Assembly (NCBI GenBank): GCA_963576725.1 | Contig: OY755242.1 | Coordinates: forward strand, 22,317,315-22,381,314 | DNA: 64,000 nt | Origin: Azorinus chamasolen | Lineage: Eukaryota; Mollusca; Bivalvia; Cardiida; Solecurtidae | Direction of reading: 5' to 3' | Shown: piece by piece, positions 11,211-26,200 of the stretch | How positions within the stretch are numbered: the first letter of the stretch is position 1 | Layout: every line of letters starts with the position of its first letter | Made by a program: the position numbers and the translations under genes | The notes under the pieces: generated by a model | What the model saw: only the letters and a program-made list of their open reading frames with translations | Database searches by the model: none | Told to the model about the DNA's origin: nothing

Positions 11211-14200
11211 CTGAAATAGACAAGGACATTAAACTACATGTAGATTCCCATTGGCAAAGATCTATAAAAGACAAAATTGATACAAGAAAATATCAATTTA
11301 AAAGCCATAACCCCCTCACATTCCCCTCTTTTGAAAGTCAGATAAGGGAGATAACTCAAAGTGCTATTGGATGCAACACGGGGGAAATTTAGACACAGAA
11401 CAGCCTGGTTCATCCACGTTGTATATATACAAGGGGAATTTCAATTCTTCACTTGAAAGAGATGCCTATCTACATATTTGCATCACAGTAAACCTAGACC
11501 AGACAGCTGTTAGAGTTGTTGATCAGGATTGTCAATGACTGCTTATGGAGTAATACAGATCTTGCCCCGAGGTTACAAAACTTTTTGCTCGAGTCTGAGA
11601 TCATTCTCAAGCATCTGATTGGTCAGATTCTGAGCTTGCTCAGATTCTGACCAATCAGATACTTGAGAATGATCTCAGACTCAGACTCAGAAGTTTTCTA
11701 ACCTTTGACCCTGGTTCTAGTTTTTGCCATGGTCAAAACTTTGTGTATTCACAGGCCATTTAACGATTCAGCAATTCAATATTCATGATATAATTATTTC
11801 TTACATGAATATTCATTAGGTAATGGGTTATCCCTATACTACATAAATATGTCTTTCTGTGCCTTTGCAAACACAGTACAACCAAATCTGTTTCCTTTAT
11901 ATGGAATAATATAGATCTGATTCTACAATTTTGGCTACAGCAAAAATAAAATTGTTCTTGAGCCATTATAAAAATTAATCTAATTCATATGCACTATGTC
12001 AGTACATGTATTTCTGAAATGCATATTCATGGATTAATGGTTGATCACATTAGAGTAAAAATCCTCTTAACCAGAATTCTAGTAGAGAAGAATTTAGATA
12101 CTTTTAGGCAGGTGGCTGCCTAATGCAGGTTAAAGCCATGCAGAATACACCTCTATGAGCTTTCTGCATGACTTTAATCCTGCACAAAGCTGCACCTGTA
12201 CCCAAGACCGATATTTATACTAAATTTAACATCCAATTTAGATGGGTTTTACTGAATCTGATAATAAGGTAAACCAGCCTAAACGGTCAGCTGATGAGAT
12301 ACCAATTTACTTTGTGTCTCATATGGATCCAAGGTGCTTGCAAATGCAAATCAGCTAGCACTTAGCGGGACACAGTTTAAGTCTGATATGACACAGATAG
12401 CACTTAGCGGGACACAGGTTAAGTCTGATATGACACAGCTAGCACTTAGCGGGATAAAGGTTAAGTCTGATATGATACAGCTAACACTTAGCGGGACACA
12501 GGTTAAGTCTGATATGACACAGCTAGCACTTAGCGGATTACAGGTTCAGTCTGACATGACCCAGCTAGCACTTAGCGGGATACAAGTTAAGTCTGAACTG
12601 ACCCAGCTAGCTATCTAACCCTTTACTCCAAAGATATACCCGTTTGACACATTTGCTAACAAAGTAGACCCAGATTAGATGACTTCAGTAGGAGCAGGTT
12701 CTAATCTGTTTGCTTATGGAATAATATACATGTAGTTCGGATTCTACAGTTTCTGCAAAGGCTAAAAATTCCAGTGTACATATGCCATTATAATAAACCA
12801 ACCAATTAACTCATTCTCTCCTAGGCTATTTTAAGACCCAACCTTTTTTAATCAATCTACCGAAAAGGAGCATTAACTAGAGAAAAGGAAAATTTTAGAA
12901 TTTTGTAGTTTGAAACAACTGTGATAAATAGAGCATTTGCTCCTATAGGAGCAAATGCTCTATTTATCACAATGGTTTCACAATGTTAATTTCATAGAGG
13001 CGCAAAAATGTGTCACTAGGAAGTAATGTGTTAATACTCAGCACTCATAATTTCTTACATAAATATCCATGAAGTAAAGGGTTAACCCTTTACTCTATGA
13101 ATACGACTTTCTACGCCTTTAAAAACAGAGTAGACCCTGATCAAACTGCTCCTGTAGGAGCTGTCTGATCAGGGCCTGCTGTGTTTGCGTATGGCATAAT
13201 TGTAAAGATATAGCCATGACAGTTGAGGCAATGCATGACATGAATATTGGCAGAAAATTTAGAGTGCTAGGACTCAATGAAACCCCTTAGTGACTCACCA
13301 GGTTTTCTGATCATACATAGATCCTCATCAGCTGTTACAATAGTTAACTCCCCTGTAGACAACCCCTCTTCTTCAACAGTAGGATCAACGATTAGAACTT
13401 GACTGTAAGAGATAAAAAAAAAAATCATGAAACATGACAACTACGTTTTTTCCAAAGGAGCAAATGCTCTATTTATCACAATGGTTTCTAAACTACACAA
13501 ATCTAAAATTTACCTTTCCTCTAGTAAATGCCCCTTTTTGGTAGATTTATTCAAAGAGGTTGGGTCTTAAAATAGCCTATGCAGGAATGGGTTAAATTTG
13601 AAATAAATATAGAACTGGGAAATGGTTAAAAGAAAACCTTAAACAAACTGAAAGACAAAAATGACCAATAATGCTATCCCTATACATCATTAAGATAATA
13701 GAAAAATAAAATGGCTTTTATCAAGATACATGTACATGTGTATATTGATCAGAAGGCACTGTATGAATCTTCACACATATAAAAGGAAACCAATCACGTT
13801 TCTTGAAAATAGTGGAGTAATTGCATCATCAGTGAAGAAAAAAAGGCTTAGTTACTGCAAACTCAATAAAGAAGCAGAGTTACAGCAAAATCAATGAAGA
13901 AAAAAGGCATGGTTACTGCAAAATCACTGATGAAAAAAGCAGTCATTAGAAAATCTATGATGTAAAATGTTATTTTCAAGATCCTTGAAAGGAAACCTGC
14001 AGAATTATTGCAAAATCAAACAAAGAAAAAAGCAGAGTAATTTCAAAATCAGTGAATAAAGATAAAAAGGAATTATTGCAATATGATTGAAGAAAACAGG
14101 TAGGGTTATTGCAAAATCAATGAGAAAAGTCGCTGAATTGATATCCCGCGCCAAACAAGCACTGACCTCAGTATTAAACTGAGTTAGTGACCAAAGGGAC

Positions 14201-17200
14201 AAAAAGTTTTTCAAAAGCAAAGTGCAATAACTCTGGTGTTCCATGGTATATGTGAGTGATACTTGCAGGGCCATATTTCCCAATGCTACTTAACCCTTCG
14301 CTTGCTGAATTTTAAAACACATTTCTCCTTCTTTACCCATGCCCTGTTGTATAATAACATATATCTTCACTGTGTACAAGTATTTCGCTGTGCAATCACT
14401 GCTGTAGAGTGCACTGGTTGAACAATCAACTTGTAAATAGTGCAGACCCTGATGAGACAGCTCCTGCAGGAGCTGTCTCATCTGGGTCTTCACTATTTAC
14501 AGGTAGGTATATTGACGCGAATAGCAAGCGAAAGGTTAATATTTTCACAAAGTTTCATAGGAAAACTCTAAATAGTTTCCAAGAAATCCGGAGAGACAAA
14601 AATGTTACAATTTCCGCAAACAAGGGGCCATAACTCGTGTTCCAAGGTCAATAAAAATGATACTAGCAGAGCCACATGCCCTTATGGTACTAAACATTTT
14701 TACTTAAGTTTTATTGAAAAATTCCAAACAGTTTCTGAGATATGGCTCCGGACAGACAAAAATGTTACATTTTCCCAAACAAAGGGCCATAATTCTGGTG
14801 TTCCTTGGTCAATATGAATGACACTTGCAGAGCAACATTTCCTTACGCTACTTAACATTTACAAAGTTTACACAAAGTTCCATGTACAATCTCTGGGAAA
14901 CAGCTCCAGACAAGCAAAAACATTACATGTTTGGCAAACAAAGGGCCATAACTTCGGTGTTCCAAGGTCAATATCACTGATACTTGCAGGCAACATTCTG
15001 TTATGGTATTTAACATTTACAAAATTTCAATGAAACACTACAAACAATTTCTGAGATATCTCTCAAGGATGCACCCACACATTCATGGAAAACGCCAAAA
15101 CAATATCCCTCTGCCTTTGGCACGGGATAATATTAGTTACATGGTGTTTCGGCAGGGTGTACGGGTTTGTATGACAGTTTTGGATTCCACATTTCCTGAG
15201 CGCAAAGCGCTCAAGAAATACGAAATCCAAAACGATCATACAAACCCGTACACCCTGCCGAAACACAGTGTAACAAATCTATTTCCAATCTGGGGCCATT
15301 ACAAGAAAGAATACATGCATAGCTTAACGAAATTTTTTAGATTTAATCCCTCAAAAACCTTGTTTACTTACAGCACGTGCCATTTGGCACGGCTGTCAAT
15401 AAAACAAAGACTCAAAAATGACATCTGACGTCACTCAAACTAACGCGCTGATTTGCATGCACTGTAAGTAAACAAGTTTTGGTGTAATTGGGAAAAACAA
15501 AAGATACAAACATGTAATTGATACATAAGTTGTTTTCATCCATATGTGTAGATGCTAGACAGTTTTTATGAATTAATTCCGTTTATTTCATAGGAAATAA
15601 CTGCCTTATAAACACAGAAATTGAGTTAGTTTACGTGAATTGACGATGAAACAAAACCGATGTCACGTGAAAAACTTGATTCCCGTACACCTCGGATCAA
15701 ACGGGATGTACGGTTTCTTACACCCCGTTCACATGGGCGGTCTCAGCCAATTAAAATCCAGAATTTATAATGACTGGAAATAATAAACTTTACATGGTAC
15801 ATGGTACTCACTTATCAAAAACAGAGAATGTTGAAGACACAGGGTTACACTTAAGTGACAGGTGTACTCTCTTCTCCTCATCTGTTTCAAGACTCTCAGT
15901 TTCCTCATTATATGTCACAGTGGGCAACGAAACTGAAAAACAAACACAGTACCTTGCTGAAATATCTACAGCGATCCATCTGTTTCTACATAAAAATGAA
16001 GAATTGGCGATATAAAGTGACCTATGCAATGCTCAACAGTCATAATATTATTTAGATATAAGATATACATGTATACTTTCTGTAATTCTATCCAAATCTC
16101 ATTTTCTAGGCACACATGGAATCTCTGACAATTCTCTAAATCCACCAGCCCTTGTTAGAAGTGGAGGCATAAAAAATTAATCATTAACACATTTAGGTAT
16201 TGTGCCTAGTGTTCCATCAAACAGTGTAAGCCCAAATACTTGTAAGAACAGTATCGGTAAGGAGGCCCAAAGAGTGACTGGACCAATTAATCACTGACTG
16301 CCCCTGTGAGTGTGAACAAGTGTGTGAAGTTTCATAAGATTTGCATGAACAGTTTGTGTTGATTCACATCTGGCATGAATAGTAAAGCAATAGCCAACGT
16401 TAAAGTTTCCTGATGACAACAGTGACTATGATAATGCAGACGAAGGGGTTACAGTAAAACCTCTCCAACTAACTGGTGTTAATTAGTTTGTATTTAGGGC
16501 AGATGGCTGCTTAAAGCAAGGTGAAAGTAAAACAGAATGCTCCTATAGGAACGTTCTGTTTTACTTTCACCTTGCTTAAAGCAGCCACCTGTCTTAAACA
16601 CAAAATACTTGATGTAATTTAGTGGCCGTTATAGAGAGGTTTTACTGTATGACAATAGCTCTTATTTTGTTATAAAAAAAAAAAAAAAGACAAGCTAAAT
16701 ATAAGTCCAGAATGGCAATTTTTCAGATATCTAGAGCCAAGCTATACAAGGTTCTTTTTCAAGATTACAGGATCTTTGGACAGGAGTATTAACAAACTGA
16801 GGCTTACAATCAGTCAAATTACAGTGATTCCAATATCTGAACATACAAACTGAAATCCCACTGCTTACCACTTTTGAAAGCTGCTAGTAGAGCAAGAACA
16901 CAAGCGTCACTGAGGTTACCATCATAGTCCAGACATAACAGATCACAGTACAGGACCCATACAAACTGAAAAAGACCCATCATAATCCCTTATCCTACTA
17001 TAGAAATAATACCGTTATACCTTTCACCTCTCACTGCTGTGGTTCAAATCCCGGTCTGGGCATTTGGATATTTCATGTGTGGAAGCCTTCCAGCTGGCTT
17101 GCGGTTGGTTTGTGGTTCTACTCAGATGTTCTTCTATGCACGAAACGAAGCACAAAACAATTGTTCCGGGCACAGAAGAACCTCTGGAGTCTTCCTCCAC

Positions 17201-20200
17201 CTGTAATTAGCTGGAGGTCGTGATATGACTGAAATACTGTTAAATCGATGTAAAACCCAATAAAACAAAACAAAACAAACTTTTACCTCTGACATAGAAA
17301 TCTATGCAAACAGAGAAGACCCAGATCAGACAGCACCTGTAGGAGATGTCTGATCATGGTCTGCTCTGTTTGCTAATGGAATTGTATACATCTGATCCAA
17401 CAGTTTTTGTTTAAGTCAAAAATTCCCTTACATATTTCACATTATAAACATGAATATTAATGCGGTGGTCAATTTATGCATAAATGTTACTTTATAGGGA
17501 AAGATTAGTTGCTAATTTGATCAAGTTTTTGAGAAACTATTTACTGAATGTCAAACAGCTGGGTCTGATCTGGATCTATTTTATTTTCAAAGGCTTTGAA
17601 AGGCACATCTATAAAGTAAATGGTTAACTTTTTTCATGCCAGCCGTGATTTTGCGATTACTTATGCAAAACTCTGCTTCCAGATGTGACTTGATCTGTCA
17701 TCAGCATCAAAACTATTTGACAGTCTCAAACAGTTTGGTTTCAGGTGAGATTCAAACTATCTGACACTGCCTCAAATTTTTAAGAAAAAATGATAGAAAA
17801 ATTCACTATGATAATTTTGAAGACAACATGTGCAAAGCAATATACTCCCATTTTTTCAAAAGAGGGGTATAATAACAGAGACTTGATTCTACAGTTTGTG
17901 TCATGGTCAAAATTCACTTGCTTTTACAAAGTTCACCTTATTGATACTCATACAATCATTCTTTCTAACATGAATATTCTTTAAGAAAATGTTGATATAC
18001 AGTAAAAACCCCGCTAATGCGACCGTCTAATTTATAATATAATTCTGGGTACTAGATGCAGGTGGTTGCTTAATGCAGGACGAAATTTATGCAGAATGCT
18101 CCTGTAGGAGCTTTCTGCATAACTTTCGTCCTGCATTAAGCAACCACCTCCTTATGAAGACAGCCATGTTTGTTCATTAAGTGGTCACATTAGAGGGGTT
18201 CTACTATATAATAATGATACTCTACCTTATCTGGTACAATACAGAGATCCTCACGATCAATACAGCAGGAACTGTAAAACAACAACAGATCAGTTGAAGT
18301 ATTCATACTGATACAAGTGGGCATGTATCCTCTACCTCATTTAAATCTTTCACCTGTTTAATATTCGTGTAAGGAATATATGACATCATGAATATTTATT
18401 AGCTGATTTTTTATGATGGCATATGTATAATACAGGATGTTTTGGCTTCATAGTCGGCATAAAAAAGTAAAGTACCTAATTATACTCTACTTTCAGTCCA
18501 AAGGACCGCTCAGCCAACTGTACATTTACTCCCCTGGTCATTGAGTCATTCGCCTACAATATTGAGCACTACTAACGTATGGCACAATCATGCAGCTGAA
18601 GTACAGGTTAGTGACCCTCACAGCTACCCATTTTAACCACTGGGTGGAGAGGAGGTGCGGTGGGAGACACTGAAAAGTGCCTCTGAATTTCCGGGAGGGA
18701 CCGGAATTTGAACCCCGGACCTCCAGACCTGCAGTCAAGCGCGTTACCACTAGACCACCACACACAAGTCAAGTCTATATTAAACCATAAGCAAACAGAG
18801 CAGACCCTGTTCAGACGGCTCCAATAAATCTGGGTCTACTCTGCAAATGCAAGAAAAGGTGTTTATATGATGCAAAGGGTTAACCTGTAATCTGATACAG
18901 ATTCCTTTTCATGCTATGATTCAGACATGTACAAGAAAACTAAATTTCATTTAACCCACGCCCTCATAGGCTATTTTTAGATCCAACCTTCTTGAATAAA
19001 TCTACCGAAAAGGAGCATTAACTTGAGAAAAGGAACATTTTAGAATTTTGTAGTGTGAAACCATTGTGAGGCGCAGAAAAGGTGTATTTAATTTTATTGA
19101 GCAAAGGGTTAACCCTTTACTTGATAGAGACTCTTTTTCATGCATTTTAATGCAAACAGAATAGATCTCAGTCAAATGACTACTTTAGGAGCCTTACAGG
19201 AGTCATCTGATCAGGGTCTGCTCTGTTTGCTTATGAAATTATAGAGATCTGATTCTACAGTTTTTGCCACAGTCTAAAATTCCGGTGTTCAGAAGCCATT
19301 ATAAAACTGCACTTAATCAACCTATTCCTTGTTCAATATTCATGTAAAAAATGACATCATGAATAACTAGAGGTTTTTGTCACAAAAACGGATGTCTCCC
19401 CTCTAATAAAAACAATATGTAAAGGGAAATCACTAAAAATGTTATGATCTTGATGAATGATACTTCCCCTCATTATGCCCTTTCCACACCACATTTTTCA
19501 AGAAGAAAATGATAACAGCTAATAACTCCAAAAATACTGATACCAGATTTATGGCCCTTGTGCATGACACTTACTTTCATCATGCTCTTTCCAAAAATAA
19601 AATGTCATTCCAATAGCATTAGTCGAACAGGAGTTATTGATCTGCCAAAAAATGTAACAAAGGGCAAAAACTCCAAAAGTATTGAAGCCAGAGTTATGGC
19701 CCTTGTTCATGACACTTTCTCTCATCATGCTCTTTCCATGTATGAAGTTTCAATACGATGGCAAGAGCCATGTAGGAGTTAACGTCCGGACAAGAAAGCA
19801 TTAAACAAATGTACAAGGGGCAATAACTCTAAATTTATTGAAGCTCGAGTTAAGGATCTTATGCATGACATTTTCTCTTATCATGATCTTTCCATGTATG
19901 AAGTTTCACTCCAATGGCATGTGTCACATAGGAGTTATCATCCGGACAAAAAATTGTGATTTGTTTTACAAAGGGCAATAACTCCAATATTAGTGAAGCC
20001 AGAGTTATGGACCTTGTGCATGACACTTCCTCTCGTTATGATCTTTCCATATATGAAGTTTCAATCCAATGGCATGAGCCATATAGAAGTTATCTTCCGC
20101 ACAAAAAAGTGTGAATTTTTTTACAAAGGGCAATAACTCCTATATTAGTGAAGCCAGAGTTATGTTCCTTGTGCATGACACTTCCTCTCATTATGCTCTT

Positions 20201-23200
20201 TCCATATATGAAGTTTAAATCAACTGGCATCAGGCATATTGAAATTATTGTCTGGACAAAAAATTGTGATATTTTTTACAAAGGGCAATAACTCCAATAT
20301 TAGTGAAGCCAGAGTTATGTTCCTTGTGCATGACACTTCCTCTCATTATGCTCTTTTTCCATATATGAAGTTTCAATCAACTGGCATCAGGCATATTGAA
20401 GTTATTGTCTGGACAAAAAATTGTGATATTTTTTACAAAGGGCAATAACTCCAATATATGTGAAGCCAGAGTTATGGACCTTGTGCATGACACTTCCTCT
20501 TGTCGTGATCTTTCCATATATGAAGTTTCAATCCAATGGCATGAGCCATATAGGAGTTATCGTCCGGACAAAAAAGTATGATTTTTTTCACAAGGGGCAA
20601 TAACTCCTATATTAGTGAAGCCAGAGTTATGGACCTTGTGCATGACACTTCCTCTCATTATGCTCTTTCCATATATGAAGTTTCAATCAAATGGCATCAG
20701 GCATATTGAAGTTATCGTCCGGACAAAAAGTGTGACGGACAGACGGATGGACGGACAGACCGACAGACAGACAACTCTCATGAAAACAATGTCTCCCCCA
20801 TATAAATATGGGGGGGGGGGGGGACATAAAAACAATATGTCTCCCCCATATAAATATGGGTGGAGACATAATTACTAGATAAATTATTGTAATGGTCTAT
20901 GTACATAGGATATTTAAGAAATGAATGAAACTGTTGAGTCAGGTCTACATATTATAATTTCATAAGCAAACAGAGCAGACCCTGATCAGATGGCACTAAT
21001 AGGAGCCCTCTGATCTGTGTCCACTGTGTTTGCAAAGGCGTGAAAAAGGAGCTGTCTGTATGGCTTTCAAACTGCATTTTAACTGCTGAAAAATTTCTCA
21101 ATTCCTCATTACTAAAACTTCGATCAATCTAGTTTTTCCGGAGTTTTAAACAAAACCCTCAATGTGAAATGTAGCCGATGATAAATAATTCTCAAAACAT
21201 TCCGTAAATATATACTTTACACAATGGAACAGACATAAACTTTTCTACCAATTCTTTGGAATAGTTCATGTTGTATACGCATACATACAAACTGAGAAAT
21301 AACAAGAGAGTCGTCACGGGTGACAAATGCCCCCAAAGTGTTTGACACCGAAATGCATTTTGGCGGAAAAACAATACAATGTAATGCAGGTGTAACATGA
21401 AATTTTGATGCTGTTAAAAATGACACAGGAGTCAGTTCTTAACATTAGAAACAGAACCTTTGACGATTATGAGATCTAAGAAAAGAGCCAAGGGTCAAAA
21501 CTTAGTTAAAAAGGACCCTAAGTCATTCTCAACGTTAAAAAGGACCCTGAGTTGATTGTCAACGTTAAAAACAGATCCTGGGTAAATTCTTAACGTTTTA
21601 AAAAAAAAGACACGGGGTCAAATTTCAATATTAAAAAAACATACTGTGTTGATTGTTACTGTTAAGTTGATTCTTAACGCTTAAGAAAGACCCTATGTCG
21701 ATCCTTAACGTTAAAAACATACCCTCAGTCAATTCTAAACGCATGGTCAAAGTTTCATGTAACACTGGCTCTTAGACAGCTGCAACAGAAGTTACCTAAT
21801 ATGGATCTACATTCTTTGCATAAGCATGTATAGCATCTGATTTAGGTAGTGTTGTAAGCAAGCAATGAAGACCCAGTAGCTCCTACAGGAGCTGTCTGAT
21901 ATGGGTCTATATTGTTATAATGCTGTAATTCATCTGAAAGTTCTGACACTGCAAGTATTTGAACAGCATGGCCTACCCATGTATGAATAGTATTTAGAGC
22001 TCTTTATAATGTCTGATTCATGCTAATGTAGTAGCAAACAGTGTAGACCCTGTAGTTTGATTTGGGTCTACACTGTTTGCCTAAGCATACCTGTCCAATA
22101 CTTACAAATTACAAATTTGGAATCTGTAACTGATAAGGTATAGGAGATATGCTCCGGACAAGCTTTTAGTAAAATCAAGGTCAAAGGTCAAGGGCACATT
22201 GACCTGAAAATGGTACGCGACACTCCGCCATCCCAAGATGAACTCACACACCAAATTTGGAATCCGTAGCTGGTAAGGTATAGGAGATATGCACTGGACA
22301 AGCTTTTTGTATCTGGTAAGGTATAGGAGATATGCTCCGGACTGTAAAATTGAGGTCAAGGTCAAGGTCAGTGATCTGAAAATGGTACACGACTCTCCGA
22401 CATCCCAAGATGAACTCACAAACCAAATTTGGAATCTGTAACTGATAAGGTATAGGAGATATACTCCGGACAAGATTTTTGTAAGTGGTAAGGTATAAGC
22501 TTTTTTTAAAATTGAGGTCAAAGGTCAAGGTCAGGGTCACAGTGACCTGGAAACGGTACGCGACACTCCGCCATCCCAAGATGAACTCACACACCAAATT
22601 TGGAATCTGTAGCTGGTAAGGTAAAGGAGATATGCTCCGGACAAGCTTTTGGTAAAATCAAGGTCAAAGGTCAAGGTCACAGTGACATGAAAATGGTACG
22701 CGACACTCCGCCATCCCAAGATGAACTCACACACCAAATTTGGTATCCGTAGCTGATGTGACAAAGGAAATATACTCCGGACAAAAGGTACACACACCCA
22801 CCCACACACACCCACACCCACACACCCACGCACGGTGCGTTCATTTTATGCCGCCAAAGCCTAGCTTTAGGGGCATAAAAATTGATTTTGACTTGAAAAA
22901 AATCTAAGACACATACTGTGTGAGGACTTCGTGCATAAACTGGCTGTGGTTCTGTGCTTGTTCACCTGGTGGTCCAGGTTTGAACATGGGTGAACACAAA
23001 GGACCAAGTTCAACATTTGGTACTGAAATAAATACATATACATCACAGGTCTGTGTCTGTCTGATAAAAACAGTGGTACATGCATACAATCTATGAATAT
23101 AGCACACTAAAACCTGCTGTATATGAGATATAAATGTAGTCAAAATATGGGGCTTAATAGAGGTAGTAGCTTAATGCAAGCCAAAATGTAATGCAGAAAG

Positions 23201-26200
23201 CTCCAATTAGGAGCTTTCTGCGTTAGTTTTGGCCAGTATTAAGCAGTCATCTGCTTTTTAAGACTCTTGTTGGTGTTGGGTTTTTTTCATTAACTAGTTG
23301 TTCAAAACAAAATTTATTTAAGTTGACAAAGGGCAAAATGTCCTGCTTGTTTTAACAACAGTTGACAAGAGAGTTGTGGTTCTTGTACATTCTGCAGTTG
23401 ATTCATGAGTAAAATGTATGCAAAATAACACTAAATTCTGACAATAACATCTATTTTTTAAAGTTATGATCCATAAAATAATAAACACTCCGACACCTTC
23501 ATGCAACTGCTTAATATGTGACAACCATTGCAGATTCATCAAAACTTTTGTATGTAAAACATTTGATAAAACAACTTTGCAATTCATAAATCTATATCCC
23601 TAAAGTTCATTAACCTTTTATTTCATACTATTAAATGCTTTTTTTGCACCTTTGCAAACAGAGTAGACCCAGATCAGACAGCTCCTGTTGGAGCTGTCTG
23701 ATCAATGTCAGCTTTATTTGCTTAAGAGATAACATAGATATATTTCTACAGCTTCTGCCATGATAAAAATTCCCTTTGTTTATGATACATGTACTACGAT
23801 AAAAATTCAGCTATTAACTGATATTTTATACATTCATTATTTCTGTCAGGCACGAAAATTCATGAAGTAAAAGGTTAACGTTTTCTATGTGACTAATGCA
23901 ATACTAACTGGCACTATGCTTTTCTATGTGACCAATGCCATACTAACTGGCACTATGGTTTTCTATGTGACCAATGCCATACTCACTGGCACTATGCTTT
24001 TCTATGTGACTAATGCCATACTAACTGGCACTATGGTTTTCTATGTGACCAATGCCATACTCACTGGCACTATGCTTTTCTATGTGACTAATGCCATACT
24101 CACTGGCACTATGGTTTTCTATGTGACTAATGCCATACTCACTGGCACTATGGTTTTCTATGTGACCAATGCCATACTCACTGGCACTATGGTTTTCTAT
24201 GTGACTAATGCCATACTAACTGGCACTATGGTTTTCTATGTGACTAATGCCATACTCACTGGCACTATGGTTTTCTATGTGACCAATGCCATACTCACTG
24301 GCACTATAGTTTTCTATGTGACTAATGCCATACTAACTGGCACTATGGTTTTCTATGTGACTAATGCCATACTAACTGGCACTATGGTTTTCTATGTGAC
24401 TAATGCCATACTCACTGGCACTATGGTTTTCTATGTGACTAATGCTATACTCACTGGCACTAGATCAAAAGTTCTATACAATAACTCCTACCATATAATT
24501 TATGTACTATTGTATATTAATAGGTGTTATATACAGAACTAGTCCTTTTTATCAATTGCCAAACTTTCCAAAACAGAACAGATTGTGTGGTTCATGCAAA
24601 GCTATTGTAACTACAATCTACACGGCAAACTGCAAGCAGTTTGGATCCATATGTGAATCTGAATAGCTCTGTCTGTCGTTAGTATCAAATTCTTTCACAC
24701 TCCACGCCCGTTTTTGATAGTAATGAAAGGAAAATAAACCACAACATTTTGAGGGAATTTTAATTAATACAGATTGAACAATGATAGTGTTGTGCTAAGC
24801 CTTACATAGACATACACATGTACAAGCCTATACACATGTACTAACCTATATACATGTACTAACCTATATACATATACTAACCTATATGCATGTACTAACC
24901 TATATACATGTACTAACCTATATACATGTACTAACCTATATACATGTACTAACCTATATGCATGTACTAACCTATATGCATGTACTAACCTATATACATG
25001 TACTAACCTATATACATGTACTAACCTATATACATGTACTAACCTATATACATGTACTAACCTATATGCATGTACTAACCTATATACATGTACTAGTACT
25101 AACCTATATACATGTACTAACCTATATACATGTACTAACCTATATACATGTACTAGTACTAACCTATATACATGTACTAACCTATATGCATGTACTAACC
25201 TATATACATGTACTAGTACTAACCTATATACATGTACTAACCTATATGCATGTACTATCCTATATACATGTACTAGTACTAACCTATATACATGTACTAA
25301 CCTATATACATGTACTAACCTATATACATGTACTAGTACTAACCTATATACATGTACTAACCTATATGCATGTACTAACCTATATACATGTACTAGTACT
25401 AACCTATATACATGTACTAACCTATATACATGTACTAACCTATATACATGTACTAACCTATATACATGTACTAGTACTAACCTATATACATGTACTAACC
25501 TATATACATGTACATGTACTAACCTATATACATGTACTAACCTATATACATGTACTAACCTATATACATGTACTAACCTATACACATGTACTGACCTATA
25601 TACATGTACTAACCTATATACATGTACTAACCTATATACATGTACTAACCTATATAGCCTTTACTGGGTTCTTCTGCTTTGGGTGTTGCTATCTCCTGGA
25701 ACAAAAATGAAATAAGTATATGTATGTGTATTAACCCTTTGATTCATGAATATTCATGTAAGAAATAATGACATCATGAATATTAATTAGTTTAATTTGT
25801 ATTATTACACATGAACATGGGAATTTTCAGTCATGGCAGAACCATTGTGAATCATACATATTATTTCATAAGCATTTTCAGAGCAGACCCTGATAAGACG
25901 GCACCTATAAAAGCCATCTGATCTTTGGTCTATAAGTTTGCAGAGGTGTAGAAAAGCGTATTTATGGAGTACAGGGTTAAGTACTCAGACCTCCAATCTA
26001 TCAACTCCATTGGTCTGTGGAATAATTTAATTTGGCACATTTTATTTTGATAATTTCAAATTAGACTGACATACATGTAGTAGCAAATACAGCAGAGCCT
26101 GATCAACACAGCTCTTTATGGAGCATATTTTACTACAAAAAAGCGTTCATTATCAAATTTTAACCCGTGAAAGGTCAAAATTAGTCAGGACGTCACTTGG

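Noticed and set aside
23889..24542. 217-codon frame [13 protein letters not shown] repeated
   Set aside because: 39-bp minisatellite artefact in EXOSC8 intron 5.
24764..25710. Frames of 273 and 274 codons on opposite strands (HVYRLV and HVLTYI repeats)
   Set aside because: They exist because the 18-bp period is divisible by three and the unit lacks stops in those frames. EXOSC8 exon 5 is the only supported coding sequence here.
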